In this document: positions 23,163 through 33,305 of the stretch, piece after piece | Position numbering within the stretch: the stretch's first letter is position 1 | Layout: the number at the start of each line of letters is the position of its first letter | Source: Margaritispora aquatica | Lineage: Eukaryota > Ascomycota > Leotiomycetes > Helotiales > Discinellaceae | Length of the DNA: 64,000 bases | Assembly: GCA_007644065.1 (NCBI GenBank) | Contig: VJWN01000011.1 | Location: 1,360,016-1,424,015, forward strand | Direction of reading: 5' to 3' | The notes under the pieces: model-generated | Seen by the model: the letters and a program-made list of their open reading frames with translations, nothing else | Databases searched by the model: none | What the model was told of the DNA's origin: nothing | Program-made: the position numbers and the translations under genes

Positions 23163-24394
23163 ATGCGTTGCAAAATGCAAGACCGAGCGCTGCTCGTTAC
23201 TCTGCTCTCAATCCCACTCATCATTCCTGTCCTCGCCCAAATAGAAACCGTTAGCATCAGTCCGAGATATCCTCACAAGTGTGTGAACGACTGCGTATGG
23301 GAACCGTATTATTTGGTTAACGCCATTGAAGAGGTACTTGGGTGCGGCACTCCCATCGCAAACAAGTGCTACTGTCCCACGGCTGCAGTGTCGGCATCAT
23401 CTGTAGATTCCTGGATATCAGCATGTGCGACTGCAAGGTGCAGCAGAGGCGATGTCACCGACGACATGCCTGCTATGAAGTCAATCTATGCGTCCTACTG
23501 CTTAGGAGCCGGTTATACGGCTTCATTGATATCAGCCTGGTATACACCACCGGCCACCTCCACCTCTCCTTCTCCTGCGGCAACTCGGTCAAAAGATACA
23601 ATTACTTCTACAACTGATAGGCCAACTTCTACGCAGCTCACTATTGTCACAGCAACTACGCCCTCAAACTCGGCATCGAGTGTTCAGGGTAAGTTCCTGC
23701 TTCTGGCCTTGACGCTCGCATTGTCTTTAGCGATGCTTCAGGTACCGACTCCTCCTTTCCCAAGCCAGAATCTCAAAATAAGATAAAACGTATCACTAAT
23801 TAATGCGTCGCAATAGTAATTCTCGAACTCACTTCAACTCAATGGGTCAACAGCGAGAGCTCCAGGGTCTCTAGTCCCGCTTCTGCAGGCCCAAACAAAG
23901 TTGCTATCGGAGCGGGAGTGGGAGTAGGAGTCCTAGCTATTATTGCCCTCGCAGGACTTGGAATATGGCTCTGCCGCCGTAAGCGCCGTCCCTCAGCTCT
24001 CCACCAGGAACAGATCTACCAGCCATCACAAGACATTTCCAAACCCCCCGCAGCCACAAACCACCCCTCTTCACCTCCTGTCGCAGCCGGTGCCGTGCAA
24101 CGCAAACCAATAGGCACCGGAGCAGTATCTCCAGTATCAAACCCATCATCTCCAACCCCGCAGAAGTCTGAACTCGCAGGCGGAAATGGAATCACGCGTG
24201 AGATTAACGGTCGGGAGATCCACCCTTTCCCAATAGTTAATCCCCAGGCCCCGGTCGTTGTGCAAGGCAACCACGAACTCCACGCACAGGGCACGTATGC
24301 TGAGCTGCCGATATACACCGCGACAGCGGAACATCAGCAGCCTCGGCTTGTACCAGGGCGATATCCCACACAGCCGCATTGGGAACTTCCTTGA
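23163..24394 (+). CDS. CFEM-like single-pass membrane protein (367 residues)
   Basis: Model: exons 23163-23688 and 23817-24394, with a 128-nt intron in phase 1. It has a signal peptide (LLVTLLSIPLIIPVLA), then a domain of about 85 residues with eight Cys spaced C-x3-C-x16-C-x7-C-x-C-x16-C-x4-C-x19-C, close to the CFEM pattern. A Ser/Thr/Pro-rich stalk follows, then one membrane helix (GVGVLAIIALAGLGIWL) ending in CRRKRR. The cytoplasmic tail is Pro-rich, about 130 residues, and has no kinase or known signalling domain. CFEM proteins bind haem or act at the cell surface. A surface sensor or wall-linked role fits the layout but is inference. The start could also be the Met at residue 5. Confidence 0.8.
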
Positions 24395-24943
24395 TTTAAG
24401 AGACTGGCGTTTTCGTTGGGCGATTATGATGGGCGATTATGTTTCATGTTGGAATGAATTCCCTGTGTTTAAATTTCGTAGTGTTATATGTCTATTGTAC
24501 ACGAATGAATAACGATCCACACTTGTGTTATAAAAGTATACTCAGTGAAAACTCACCAAATGGAAAAAACAATTCTTCATTTTATTGGGGTACCATAAGA
24601 GTTGTACTGAATGCAAGTCATCGATGGGGAACTTTTCGCTACGCCTGAAATGTCTTGATTTAGGCTGCCGTGGATCGATTGGTGATGTGTTCATCAACTC
24701 GCTGCAAAAAGGAGAGGATTAGTCGTGGGACAATTTTAGGCACTTCCTAGATGACAGAGTATTTGAACAGTAGATGATTCTAGCTCTGCAGTCCATGTGG
24801 CTGTTTATTTTGATCCCATTGCTTTCACTTGGAACACTGGGATCAGTGATCCCTAGCAGCCAAGCAGGACGGTGGCGGCGATTACTATTACGCCTCACCG
24901 GGCCACATCGCCTGTCCACAACCATATACTGGTAGTAAGTCAG
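24395..24943. other. Intergenic, possible unseen 5' exon of the bZIP-like gene
   Basis: About 550 bases without a supported gene. The first exons of the bZIP-like gene that follows may lie here, but I found no start codon with a convincing splice path. Confidence 0.35.
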
Positions 24944-25336
24944 CATTTCGGCTTCTGGATCAAAGAAATCTAACATCTCCGACCATGAGGTGTGTCCCGA
25001 TCCTTCTCCCTCCTATCCATAATACTTCTCCCATTCAAACAAGCTAAGCGAGCCAATCACTAATGCCTAGATTCTGCTCAGCGTCGTCAAAAAGCCAACC
25101 GCAACTCTCAACGCAAACATCGCCTCAATCAGATGAAAGTGGTGGAGGAACTTCGGCATCAAGTATCAGATTTGGCAAGCAAAAACAAGAAGATAGCCAA
25201 GAAGATCTCCGCATTAGACCAGGGACAAATGTACCAGGTTGAGGAGGAAGGGAGCGAGGGCATGAAAGCTTTGGTTCATGCTGGTACAGACCAGGTTGGA
25301 GGTTATGTAATGTCTTGGGAAGGATATGAAGATTAG
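24944..25336 (+). CDS. Small bZIP-like transcription factor (partial model)
   Basis: Two exons can be supported: about 24944-24989 and 25082-25336. Joining ..SDHE to RRQKANRNSQRKHR across the intron 24990-25081 creates a bZIP basic region with the N-x7-R spacing. The first zipper Leu lies 18 residues after that Asn, as in GCN4, and the next seven residues later (EELRHQVSDL). A short acidic tail ends the protein. The intron uses the second AG after the branch-like ctaat; the first AG gives the wrong frame. No start codon was found upstream, and a further exon is likely because TAA precedes exon 1 in frame. Members bind DNA as dimers, and the target here is unknown. Confidence 0.5.
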
Positions 25337-25755
25337 TAGTTGGATGCTATAGTAGAGTATGTATTTAAACCCTTGTCGCCATAGTAACCGTAGGGTACGC
25401 TTCATTATTCTCGCTTATACTAGAGAGCTGCTCGCCCTAATGATCCGTCCAACTTTTTCGTCAGAAATTTCTCTTCATGACTCAAGCTAGAGAACAGAGA
25501 AATTTATTATAATAGGATGTCTTCGTGAATCAAACGTATATTTCGAATCACGATACGTCGAACTTGTTCTTCGTGCGAGATTATGAATCACGCACTTAAT
25601 GCCGTAACTATCGTTTGACGAGGATATATATCACACTTTCAACGCTAAACGTCTTGCTTCCTCCACAGCCTCGAAACCATCGAAGCCATAACACTTAGCT
25701 ACTTGAATAGCAGCTTCCAGCTTCCAACCATCTTCTCCAATCATACAATACCAGT
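25337..25755. other. Intergenic, upstream region of the 763-residue gene
   Basis: About 420 bases with related words cgtgaatcaaacg, cgaatcacgatacg and atgaatcacgcac between 25526 and 25596. A gatatatatc at 25622-25631 is a weak TATA candidate. No gene is seen. Confidence 0.4.
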
Positions 25756-28047
25756 ATGTCTCTGTTCTACGTTACCCATTTTGCCATGCAGCCAGATATC
25801 ACTACCTGCCAGGACCGAGATCTTTTGGTTGTCTACCTCTGCAAGCACATACAACTATTCCACTCCAAGACGGGATACCAAACCGATAGAGAGCACATGA
25901 ATCTCGCCCATTACCAAAAGTTCTACGATGACGAAGAATGCAGTCAGTGCAAGAAACGCGAATGTCGTCGTGCAAGAGAAAGTGATCCAATGAAGTCCGA
26001 AAATACGTTCGCTGGAGATAAATCCTCGACGAAGCAAGATCCAGCAAACCCACTTGAGATGTCCTTGGTCATCAAAACCGCCAGTGAGAGTGGTAACATA
26101 TCAATCGCTCCGAATCAAAGAGAAGTTGGATCCGAGCGAGATATCTTCTCAAAGTCTTTCAATTGCTCTTTGTTTGGCCCTTCTTTCTCCCACCTCTGCC
26201 CACAGAACAATAGATTGCAAGATCAGTCTCCTGAGCCTTGTCTAAGCACCTTCATTAGCACAGTCCCCGGATTTAACTCGGATGGACCATCTCTCAAAGT
26301 TCCAGCAGGCTTGACAATTGAAAACAGAGATGGGGTGTTGCATTACCATGTTTCTCCAACACCAGTGGACAGCAGCGCTCGAAGGGGTTACAACCCACAC
26401 CATGGCTTCGATACCGGCAGGTTGCCACCTGGATGGGAACCACAAGACGCTCACCATTGCTTAGATGTAGGACGCTCAGAGCTTACACCCGCGAGCACAT
26501 CTGAGGCATCAAACATCCCAGTGCCGTGTATTTCTCTCTATGTTTCAGCAGGGACTAGAACAGAAGTTCGGAATGGAGTCACGCACTACTTTCCATCTAC
26601 TTCTCTACAGGTTGACACCCCAATCGCCAATATCGCTAGACGTTATAATCCAGAACATGGCTTCGATACCGGCCCAACACCACCAGGGTGGGGCCTCCCT
26701 CCTGGTGTTACCTCAATGTATGGTGTCTCTGATGCATTAAACAATCGTGGGCCTGAGTTGGACGATACTCCATTGAATTCCTCGCAAGCGAAAGGGAAAG
26801 AAGTCAGAGACGTACTAGCGGACTACGTTCCCCTCCCCTCTCCTCGTGAAGTACGAGACCTGCATGGAAATCCCATTCCCAGCCGTGACATCGACGACCT
26901 CTCAACTGAGTACTACAAGCGAACTTTCAGCACCACGAATTCCAACCTAGGCAGCGACTCTTATACCCTCATCTCATCCAAGGTCCGACGCATCACAGAC
27001 TTCAAAGTTCCCACCAAGCTGGAGAGATACCATTTAGGTGTGTCAGTCATACGAGCATCCACGAACCTCACGGGACTGAATACCTGGGAAGTCATGGACC
27101 CTGAATCTGGCACTAGGCTAGATCTCAGTACTTATGAGACCGATGAATTTACCATAAATGGCTTCTACGAGTACGTAGATATCGTGGAACGCGAAAAAAT
27201 CGAACAACGAATGATACTTCGTCGGGAAGTGGAAAAGGAATTCGAGCAATATCACTCCGGCAGTTTGTACGAGGAAGACCTTTTTCGCGATTACAGAAAA
27301 AATGACAATTTAGCACAAGGAAGCCCTGCTGTAAACAAAGCCAAGACTCGAGATCAACACATCGATGATGCATTATTCTCGAAACCCGAGCGGTCTGGGA
27401 GTTTTGGAACAGACGATGAGTATGAGGATTCTATCGCCTATGATGAAGAGGAGGAGGATGAGGAGGCACCTCTCCTACCCAGTCCAAAGCTCCAAGACGG
27501 CTCTGCCTCGGGGAATCAATCCACAGATGATGGAGTTTCAGCAGAGCAAGAACAAGTGTCTGAGCTTGCTAATGCAAGTGAACTTCTCGAACAACAAGAA
27601 ATGGCAGGTACTGAGCTTGAGAAAGCTGCTGGCAAAAAGCAACAACCAAGAGACGTGACTTTGATGGCTGGGTCACTGGAAGCCAAGGCTTCTACATCTG
27701 CGAAACCTCACAATACCACTCAGATTCCAGTTGAGCAAAGCTCAACTCCAACCACTGAACCAGAATTGACGAACGCACGTCTAACTGCAGTCCCCAAAGT
27801 CGAGCCAGGCACGGAGGCTGGAAAAGCTAACACAATCCCAAAACTTGCTACGAGCCCCGCGAACACGATCTCCGAGGACAATCCTGATGCTGGTGAATAC
27901 ACCGATGCTGCAGAGATTGCCCAAGTTACTACTCTTGTTAAATTTGGAGACAGTGGCACAATCTCAACAACGAATGTACGTGAGACTATGGAAGATTGGG
28001 AGGTTTTGAGTGACTCAAAGGAAGCCAAGGGGAAGAACGTTGTTTGA
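25756..28047 (+). CDS. Uncharacterised 763-residue protein with duplicated HGFDTG motif
   Basis: This is a long intronless frame. I do not recognise the family. The N-terminus carries a Cys-rich stretch (ECSQCKKREC near residue 63). Two related segments follow, one starting at residue 179 and one at 260. Each begins S-L-x-V-x-A-G, continues with N-x-D/N-G-V-x-H-Y, and ends Y-N-P-x-H-G-F-D-T-G-x-x-P-P-G-W. A third weak copy may start near residue 350 (KEVRDVLADYVPLPSP). Residues 560-575 form an acidic block (YDEEEEDEE), and the last 180 residues are Thr/Glu/Ala-rich and probably disordered. No membrane helix or signal peptide is seen. The first exon could start at a later Met (residue 11 or 48). 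Confidence 0.75.
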   Translation: MSLFYVTHFAMQPDITTCQDRDLLVVYLCKHIQLFHSKTGYQTDREHMNLAHYQKFYDDEECSQCKKRECRRARESDPMKSENTFAGDKSSTKQDPANPLEMSLVIKTASESGNISIAPNQREVGSERDIFSKSFNCSLFGPSFSHLCPQNNRLQDQSPEPCLSTFISTVPGFNSDGPSLKVPAGLTIENRDGVLHYHVSPTPVDSSARRGYNPHHGFDTGRLPPGWEPQDAHHCLDVGRSELTPASTSEASNIPVPCISLYVSAGTRTEVRNGVTHYFPSTSLQVDTPIANIARRYNPEHGFDTGPTPPGWGLPPGVTSMYGVSDALNNRGPELDDTPLNSSQAKGKEVRDVLADYVPLPSPREVRDLHGNPIPSRDIDDLSTEYYKRTFSTTNSNLGSDSYTLISSKVRRITDFKVPTKLERYHLGVSVIRASTNLTGLNTWEVMDPESGTRLDLSTYETDEFTINGFYEYVDIVEREKIEQRMILRREVEKEFEQYHSGSLYEEDLFRDYRKNDNLAQGSPAVNKAKTRDQHIDDALFSKPERSGSFGTDDEYEDSIAYDEEEEDEEAPLLPSPKLQDGSASGNQSTDDGVSAEQEQVSELANASELLEQQEMAGTELEKAAGKKQQPRDVTLMAGSLEAKASTSAKPHNTTQIPVEQSSTPTTEPELTNARLTAVPKVEPGTEAGKANTIPKLATSPANTISEDNPDAGEYTDAAEIAQVTTLVKFGDSGTISTTNVRETMEDWEVLSDSKEAKGKNVV

Positions 28048-28299
28048 CGGAAAGTGTGGCGGAGGATGATATGTAAAAAGAAAAATCAAATTTCGTGCGA
28101 TCAAGTTGAAGGCAATGCTTGCGAAGCGTGGCACTACAGAGTTGGCTGGATTTTTATAGTTCATAGACAATTGTACCATTAGCTTTCTGTTGCTCGCCTG
28201 GTACGTAGTCACCTCAAGCATGTAATGCAGATCGTTGAGCTTCATCAATCATTCTCTATTCTGTCTATCATTGTGAGTTTATTCGTCTATTCGTCTAAC
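28048..28299. other. Convergent 3' intergenic spacer
   Basis: About 250 bases between two genes that converge. It must hold both transcript ends. No hairpin or repeat stood out. Confidence 0.4.
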
Positions 28300-29967
28300 T
28301 TACTTGCCCTGCGAAAATGAGACAACCGCCCATTTTCCATTCCACGCCCACTTGCGCTGTCCACTATCACCTCCCCCGCCTTCTGTTGCACGAAGCTTTT
28401 CATCTTCCCCTGGCTTAAGCCCCACGACGACGTCGGCTTTACAGGTACGGAGAGCGAGGACATTGACACCTGAGCCAGGGCCCATTGGGCCGAGCGCGGT
28501 GGTAAAAGGCGTTGTTGGATCCCAGACAGCCTAAGTTCTGTTAGCATTCCTTCATCATAAGAGAGCGAGAAATTTACATCTCCTGTAAGTTTTCGATAAT
28601 TGAGATCACCCTTGAATATCACCAATTCGCTCTCTTTAAGGTCATTGTGAAGTTGAGCATCGGCTGATGGCAGTCTCCAATAACTTCCCCCCTCTGTCCA
28701 GAAACCATTTGATCGTAGCATCAGCTGTCCTTCACCGTGGAACGTACTCCATTCAGAGAACAAGAATGATAGTTCGCTGATTTCCTTCTCGGTTAGTGGA
28801 GTTGGAGTTTTCCCGGAGTTCTTTTCGTCATCGGATGCGGTCGAGTAGAAAGACTGTGAACTGGCCAATGCATTGAGAAGTGCCGCAAAGTCGGCAGGAA
28901 CAACATCTGATACGAACCATGGTATTGACTTCGGATGCAGGATAACATTCGTAGCAAGACCAGCAGACAATAAGAAGCCTGCTAAAATCAAATCCACATA
29001 GAGCTCAAATCCAGCATTGTCCAGCACAATATCCACCTGTCTGTGAGCCTTGCCCTCGTTTTTGGCTTTCTTCAGCACATCGTAGGCAGCCTGGAGGTCG
29101 TTAACGAGGATGTTCTTTTCGGATGCTTTCCGTGCTTCGGATCCTTGAAGCTTCTGTATGTCTTCGTACGTAAGGGATGTCAACAATGACAAGTCCGTAG
29201 CGTTGCCCCACAAACAGATCTCGCACATCTCCATAAACAATATCCTCTCTGCTTCATCTTCATCTACATCGTGCTTTGTATCTTTCTTTTGCATCTGCGA
29301 GATAAGTTCGTGGTATCTGCTGGCTAGTTCGATGACAGCAGGTCGTGAAGAACGGAAAGTCGAGATCTTTTGGCTCGCGAATACATCGTAGGACTTCCAT
29401 TGCTCGGACAGGGAGAAGCAAGTTGCAATGCGTCTTTGATGCGTCAATTTTAATCTGCCAGAGGTTGAAAGAGGACATACCGATAGAGATAACATTCTGC
29501 AAATAGCCATGGGACATTAAACCATGATGGGGTTCCTAATTGTTCAAGCTCCTTATTGTATCCAGCAATATCCGGTTGACCATCTTCGGGCAGAGGTCTG
29601 GGTCAATCAGAAAATTATTTTTATACATGTAAAGCTTCCCTTACGTCAATTTGCGGTCATGTTGAAGCTCATATTTGAGCTTTGCAAGATCCTCAACAAT
29701 TCGCTTTCCCTCCTGTCTTTTCTTTTCCTCTGTGGTCGTTGATACTGCTTTGTGCACATCATCTATCGCGCCAGTCTTCTCCTTAGTCCCAGTTTGAGCA
29801 GGTGGCAACGCGACTCACCAGAATCACTGGCCACCGGTCTCGCGCAGAGATATATGCGAACGAGGTTTTGTCCGAAGTCAGTGCTTGAGCTGTGAATGGT
29901 TAGCTGCGTATACAGAGACCATTGAAGGCTCCTATGCAAACTTACGCGTTTTCGTATCGTATTCCAT
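28300..29967 (-). CDS. HRT2: DUF89/ARMT1 family metal-dependent phosphatase, HRT2-like (475 residues)
   Basis: Model of six exons: 29967-29946, 29889-29819, 29775-29645, 29597-29481, 29433-28578 and 28530-28300. The junctions give [14 protein letters not shown] and [10 protein letters not shown]...AECYLYR-R, which are hallmarks of the family. The core has [11 protein letters not shown] (metal and phosphate site), [12 protein letters not shown] and [12 protein letters not shown], with the last interrupted by intron 5. The length fits yeast Hrt2 (YMR027W). Members of this damage-control group remove phosphate from damaged sugar phosphates, and a carboxyl-methyltransferase activity has also been proposed for the human protein. 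A longer frame that reads through intron 5 exists but loses the C-terminal [14 protein letters not shown] segment, so I rejected it. The exon 3 acceptor has three possible in-frame AGs. Confidence 0.88.
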
Positions 29968-31546
29968 TTTGTTTGAGTTAGAGAATAAAGAAGAACGAGT
30001 GAAGATATGTATTCTCGTAGCCTACGTACCTCGACACGTTGGCGTTTGATTTTCTGGCGTCTGAGGTTTCGCGATGGTGGGGTTGGCGGGGTCGTCTCAG
30101 AAGCTTTACTCATCACGTGACTACTTTGGACATGTAACTAGGTAAGGTACCTTAGGGTAGTGCGGCTTTTCAAATCTTCAATTTATCCTTTTCACAATGC
30201 ATTTTCTAGTCCAAGGCGGCGGATGTGAGCAACAGAGTCAGAGGATCATATTGGCAAGTCTCACACACTTGGAACATTGCCAAAGATATGTGTGGTCGGT
30301 GATCCTCAACCTCCGAACTTCAGTTCAAGTCGATCATTGAACCGAAAACGATCATGACTGATTGAAGCAAGGCGTTACGCGATCACGACTTCTGGTAATA
30401 AGCGATATGATCAAGTTACATGATCGTGTGGATACGGTGACTGTAGGAAGACGTTTTGCCAGATGATTTGGCATAATTGTTGAGCGAGAGCTTAATGTTA
30501 GGGACTGTTGGACAAACCCTTGATACAAACAGGAACAGCAAACGTAGATAGTACATTTAGGTGAAAGTGTCGGCGACATCTAGTTCTTCTTTCCGTTGCT
30601 CAGTTAGAGAAATCGTCCAATGTGTCTCTTCTGCTACACACTGCTAGCTTTTTCGTATGTATTCTTGCTGCCCCAAAAGAAAGGTCTTGTCTGTTATAGC
30701 TCATGTGCGTGACGAATGCATAGCTAACAAATCAAGCAGTAATTAAAAGCATTTGGAGTTGTACTTGTGCTTCTAGATAGCAAAGTGCCAACTCATTAGC
30801 AATATTTAACAACGCGTATTTATCTAACTTTGGCTGTGAGATGTCTAACACAGGCGATGAAACTTCACAAACGGATGCAGCATCTTATTGCATAAAATTC
30901 ATCCGAATAATGCAGATGAATGGCGTGAATCTTAAAATACGCACTTCTTGAGCACTTTGATGATTTCCTATATCGCTTTCCGGCTTCACCAGAATTTAAA
31001 CAGATGGAGTTTCGCTTGTGGCTTGGCCAAGTGCTACGGTGCAAGTCAATGAACTCCATTGGTTTTACGACACAATCCTACTGCTTTTAGATGTGAGGGA
31101 AGCTGAGTAGGCACACTTCCTCTGTGTAGTAGACATTCGGAACTGTTAGAAACCAATGTAAATCCAGCGCTAATAAACCAATCTCGTTGACAAGTACTGT
31201 CATTCACAAGATAAGTAATCGTCAGACCAATGTAAGTCACCTAGGCAGTTAATATTGTCTTCTCGTGACAAGGTTCGGTCGCGACACGAGGTCGCGAACT
31301 AAACCTCGTTGCTATTTTGGCAGGGATGCCTAAACATATATACCACGCAGTTCAATGCTTATTTTCGAAGTTCGAGTTGAAGCAGCATAAGTACCTACTC
31401 TCGCCTCATCAAACTTCCATTCTATTCTTCCAATCATACGATATTCCAAATTCGCAACCATCTGCGAGATATACCACACCAAAACATGTTCCTCATTTTG
31501 CTTAAGCTCCCCAACACACATTGATTAATTTCAAGACACAATCATC
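29968..31546. other. Intergenic, with a TACCTTAGG-type cluster near 30137
   Basis: About 1.6 kb. A short cluster (taggtaaggtaccttagggtag) of the recurring palindromic family lies at 30138-30159. A GC-rich inverted word (cgaggtcgcg and companions) is found near 31275-31310. No supported gene was found. Confidence 0.4.
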
Positions 31547-32372
31547 ATGTCAAGCAAGATGGTGCAGTACAATCCCAAGCTTGTGGGTGCTAAGAATCTG
31601 CAGACAAAGTCAACCCTCCAGAATGCCAACGAAAATGTAAGATCCGCATATTTCTTCTGATACCTTATGCTTCCTAATAGCCTTGGCCGATCAATAGTGA
31701 CACTATTTACCTAGATCGTGTTGGATATCGTAGCCAAGAAAGTAGCTCGCCAAGTCACGAACTAAAGCAAATATCCGCCGCTTCTTGATGGACTACCCAA
31801 TCTTTGCCATTGCCCCAGTTACGAGTAGTGACATCGAGAATGGTGAAGCCAATTTTACTGGTATTGAGGACTTGGCTATTGAGTAAGCTCTCTTCGAGAT
31901 TCCGCCAGAAAAAAATCGTTAATAGACTGACAGGTTTCCCCTCCATACCACGCTGTCTTCCTCGATTCCGGCCGAGCTTGCTAGAACAAGATTAAGATTA
32001 CCAAGCTACACATGGATGCTACCACCTCGCTAAACGCAGTCCATGATCTTCTCATCAAGATCGTCATTGACAAGTTCTTGACCAAGACTTGGCTGGCTCC
32101 TGGGGCTCCATACCGGATTTATCAGCTATCATTCGCCGTAGCGATGAAATTTAAGAATATTGAGCGGCTCATTGTGTTGAGTACTTGGATGCTGCCCTAG
32201 GTTGTAAGCGCAAGATTGAAAATGTTGTCCTTGGTGGCGGGAAGTTCTGCTTCTTCGTCTGGAAGCTGGCTGGAGGCAGTGCCTTGTGCTGGATTGAAGA
32301 AGATCTTTAGGCTGCAGAGATCCACTCTTATTTCGGTAGACGTCTCATGAAGTAGGTTGTCTGTGCGGGGAC
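31547..32372 (+). pseudogene. Decayed gene of unknown family
   Basis: A credible start codon and first exon (31547-31636) splice through GTAAGA...CCTAG to a second exon (IVLDIVAKKVARQV), which soon stops. Downstream, protein-like segments lie in changing frames: FLMDYPIFAIAPVTSS, then DLLIKIVIDKFLTKTW with APYRIYQLSFAVAMKF, then GGGKFCFFVWKLAGG. They are interrupted by TAA at 31884-31886 and TAG at 32308-32310, both one C-to-T change from Gln codons, and by at least one frameshift near 32170. The pattern suggests a gene inactivated by point mutations plus a small indel. I do not recognise the original protein. The extent is approximate. Confidence 0.5.
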
Positions 32373-33305
32373 ATGAATGTATCGACCTTGGGGTCTTGCT
32401 TGGTTCGGGTACTGGACTGTAACTACCTTCTTGTTATAAGAAGGGTTATAGGTTCGTTCTCTCTTGTATGGCAGTGGTGGTGAAAGCTTGATAATTTGGT
32501 ATTGGGACTCCAATATGTAATGGTCATTCTGCCGCATGTATTAGTACAAAACATAATCGGCACGAGACCATATCGGCGGGAGTCAGCGACGCTACAATAG
32601 TAGCATACAATCAAACCCTTGAAAATTCCCAACTGGTTTTCCGTCTCTCGCTTGATATCTTTCATGAACACCCCAGCCTGACAAAGGATTGTGGTCCCAA
32701 GATCACGAAATAAACAAACCCCTGAATAAGCGAGTCTTCTCACATAACGAGGATGCTCGATACAACAAGCATTCTTACTACTTGTAAACAGATCAGCTAC
32801 GTGGCAAGATACTACTATGCTATGAGATATAAAGTTTATTGAGTTACACGTCGTTTTAGCTATGCTAAAACCAAGATGAGGAAGTGTCGTAATTCCTGGT
32901 TTTCTAAATCCATCTTCTGGCGATGAGGTAAGAAATGTAACATCTTTTCAAAAATTGAATTTGTACCACGTAATCATAGCGAGTAGCTAATGATCATCAT
33001 TATTTGGCTTTTCTGGTGTAGGAGGGAGATGCTATGTGCTCATTGGTAACAATTAAGGAACCAACACACTCACCCCACGCTGTACCCACAGTGCACTTTG
33101 ATACGAATGGATAAACCCTACTTCTTTCCATTCGGAGTGTTTTGGCAATCACACTTTGGTATTCGATAAAATAGAATTCGAGCGATAATTCTCAAAAGAG
33201 AATCACAGGCTCAACTAGACTGATCGTATTACTACAAACCAATGTCTCAAGTACCACCACTAACTAACATCCTAAACATAAGTCCTACGTACATACACCA
33301 TCACC
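32373..33305. other. Intergenic, nothing recognised
   Basis: About 930 bases, AT-rich near 32800-33000, with no supported gene. It lies downstream of both flanking genes. Confidence 0.4.

Noticed and set aside
24719..24976. A minus-strand frame near the bZIP-like exon
   Set aside because: No resemblance to any family. It overlaps the better supported plus-strand exon.
28287..29510. A single 407-codon frame as the whole DUF89-type gene
   Set aside because: It lacks the N-terminal TGAIDDV and AECYLYR segments and reads through intron 5 into a frame that loses the conserved C-terminus. The six-exon model restores both.
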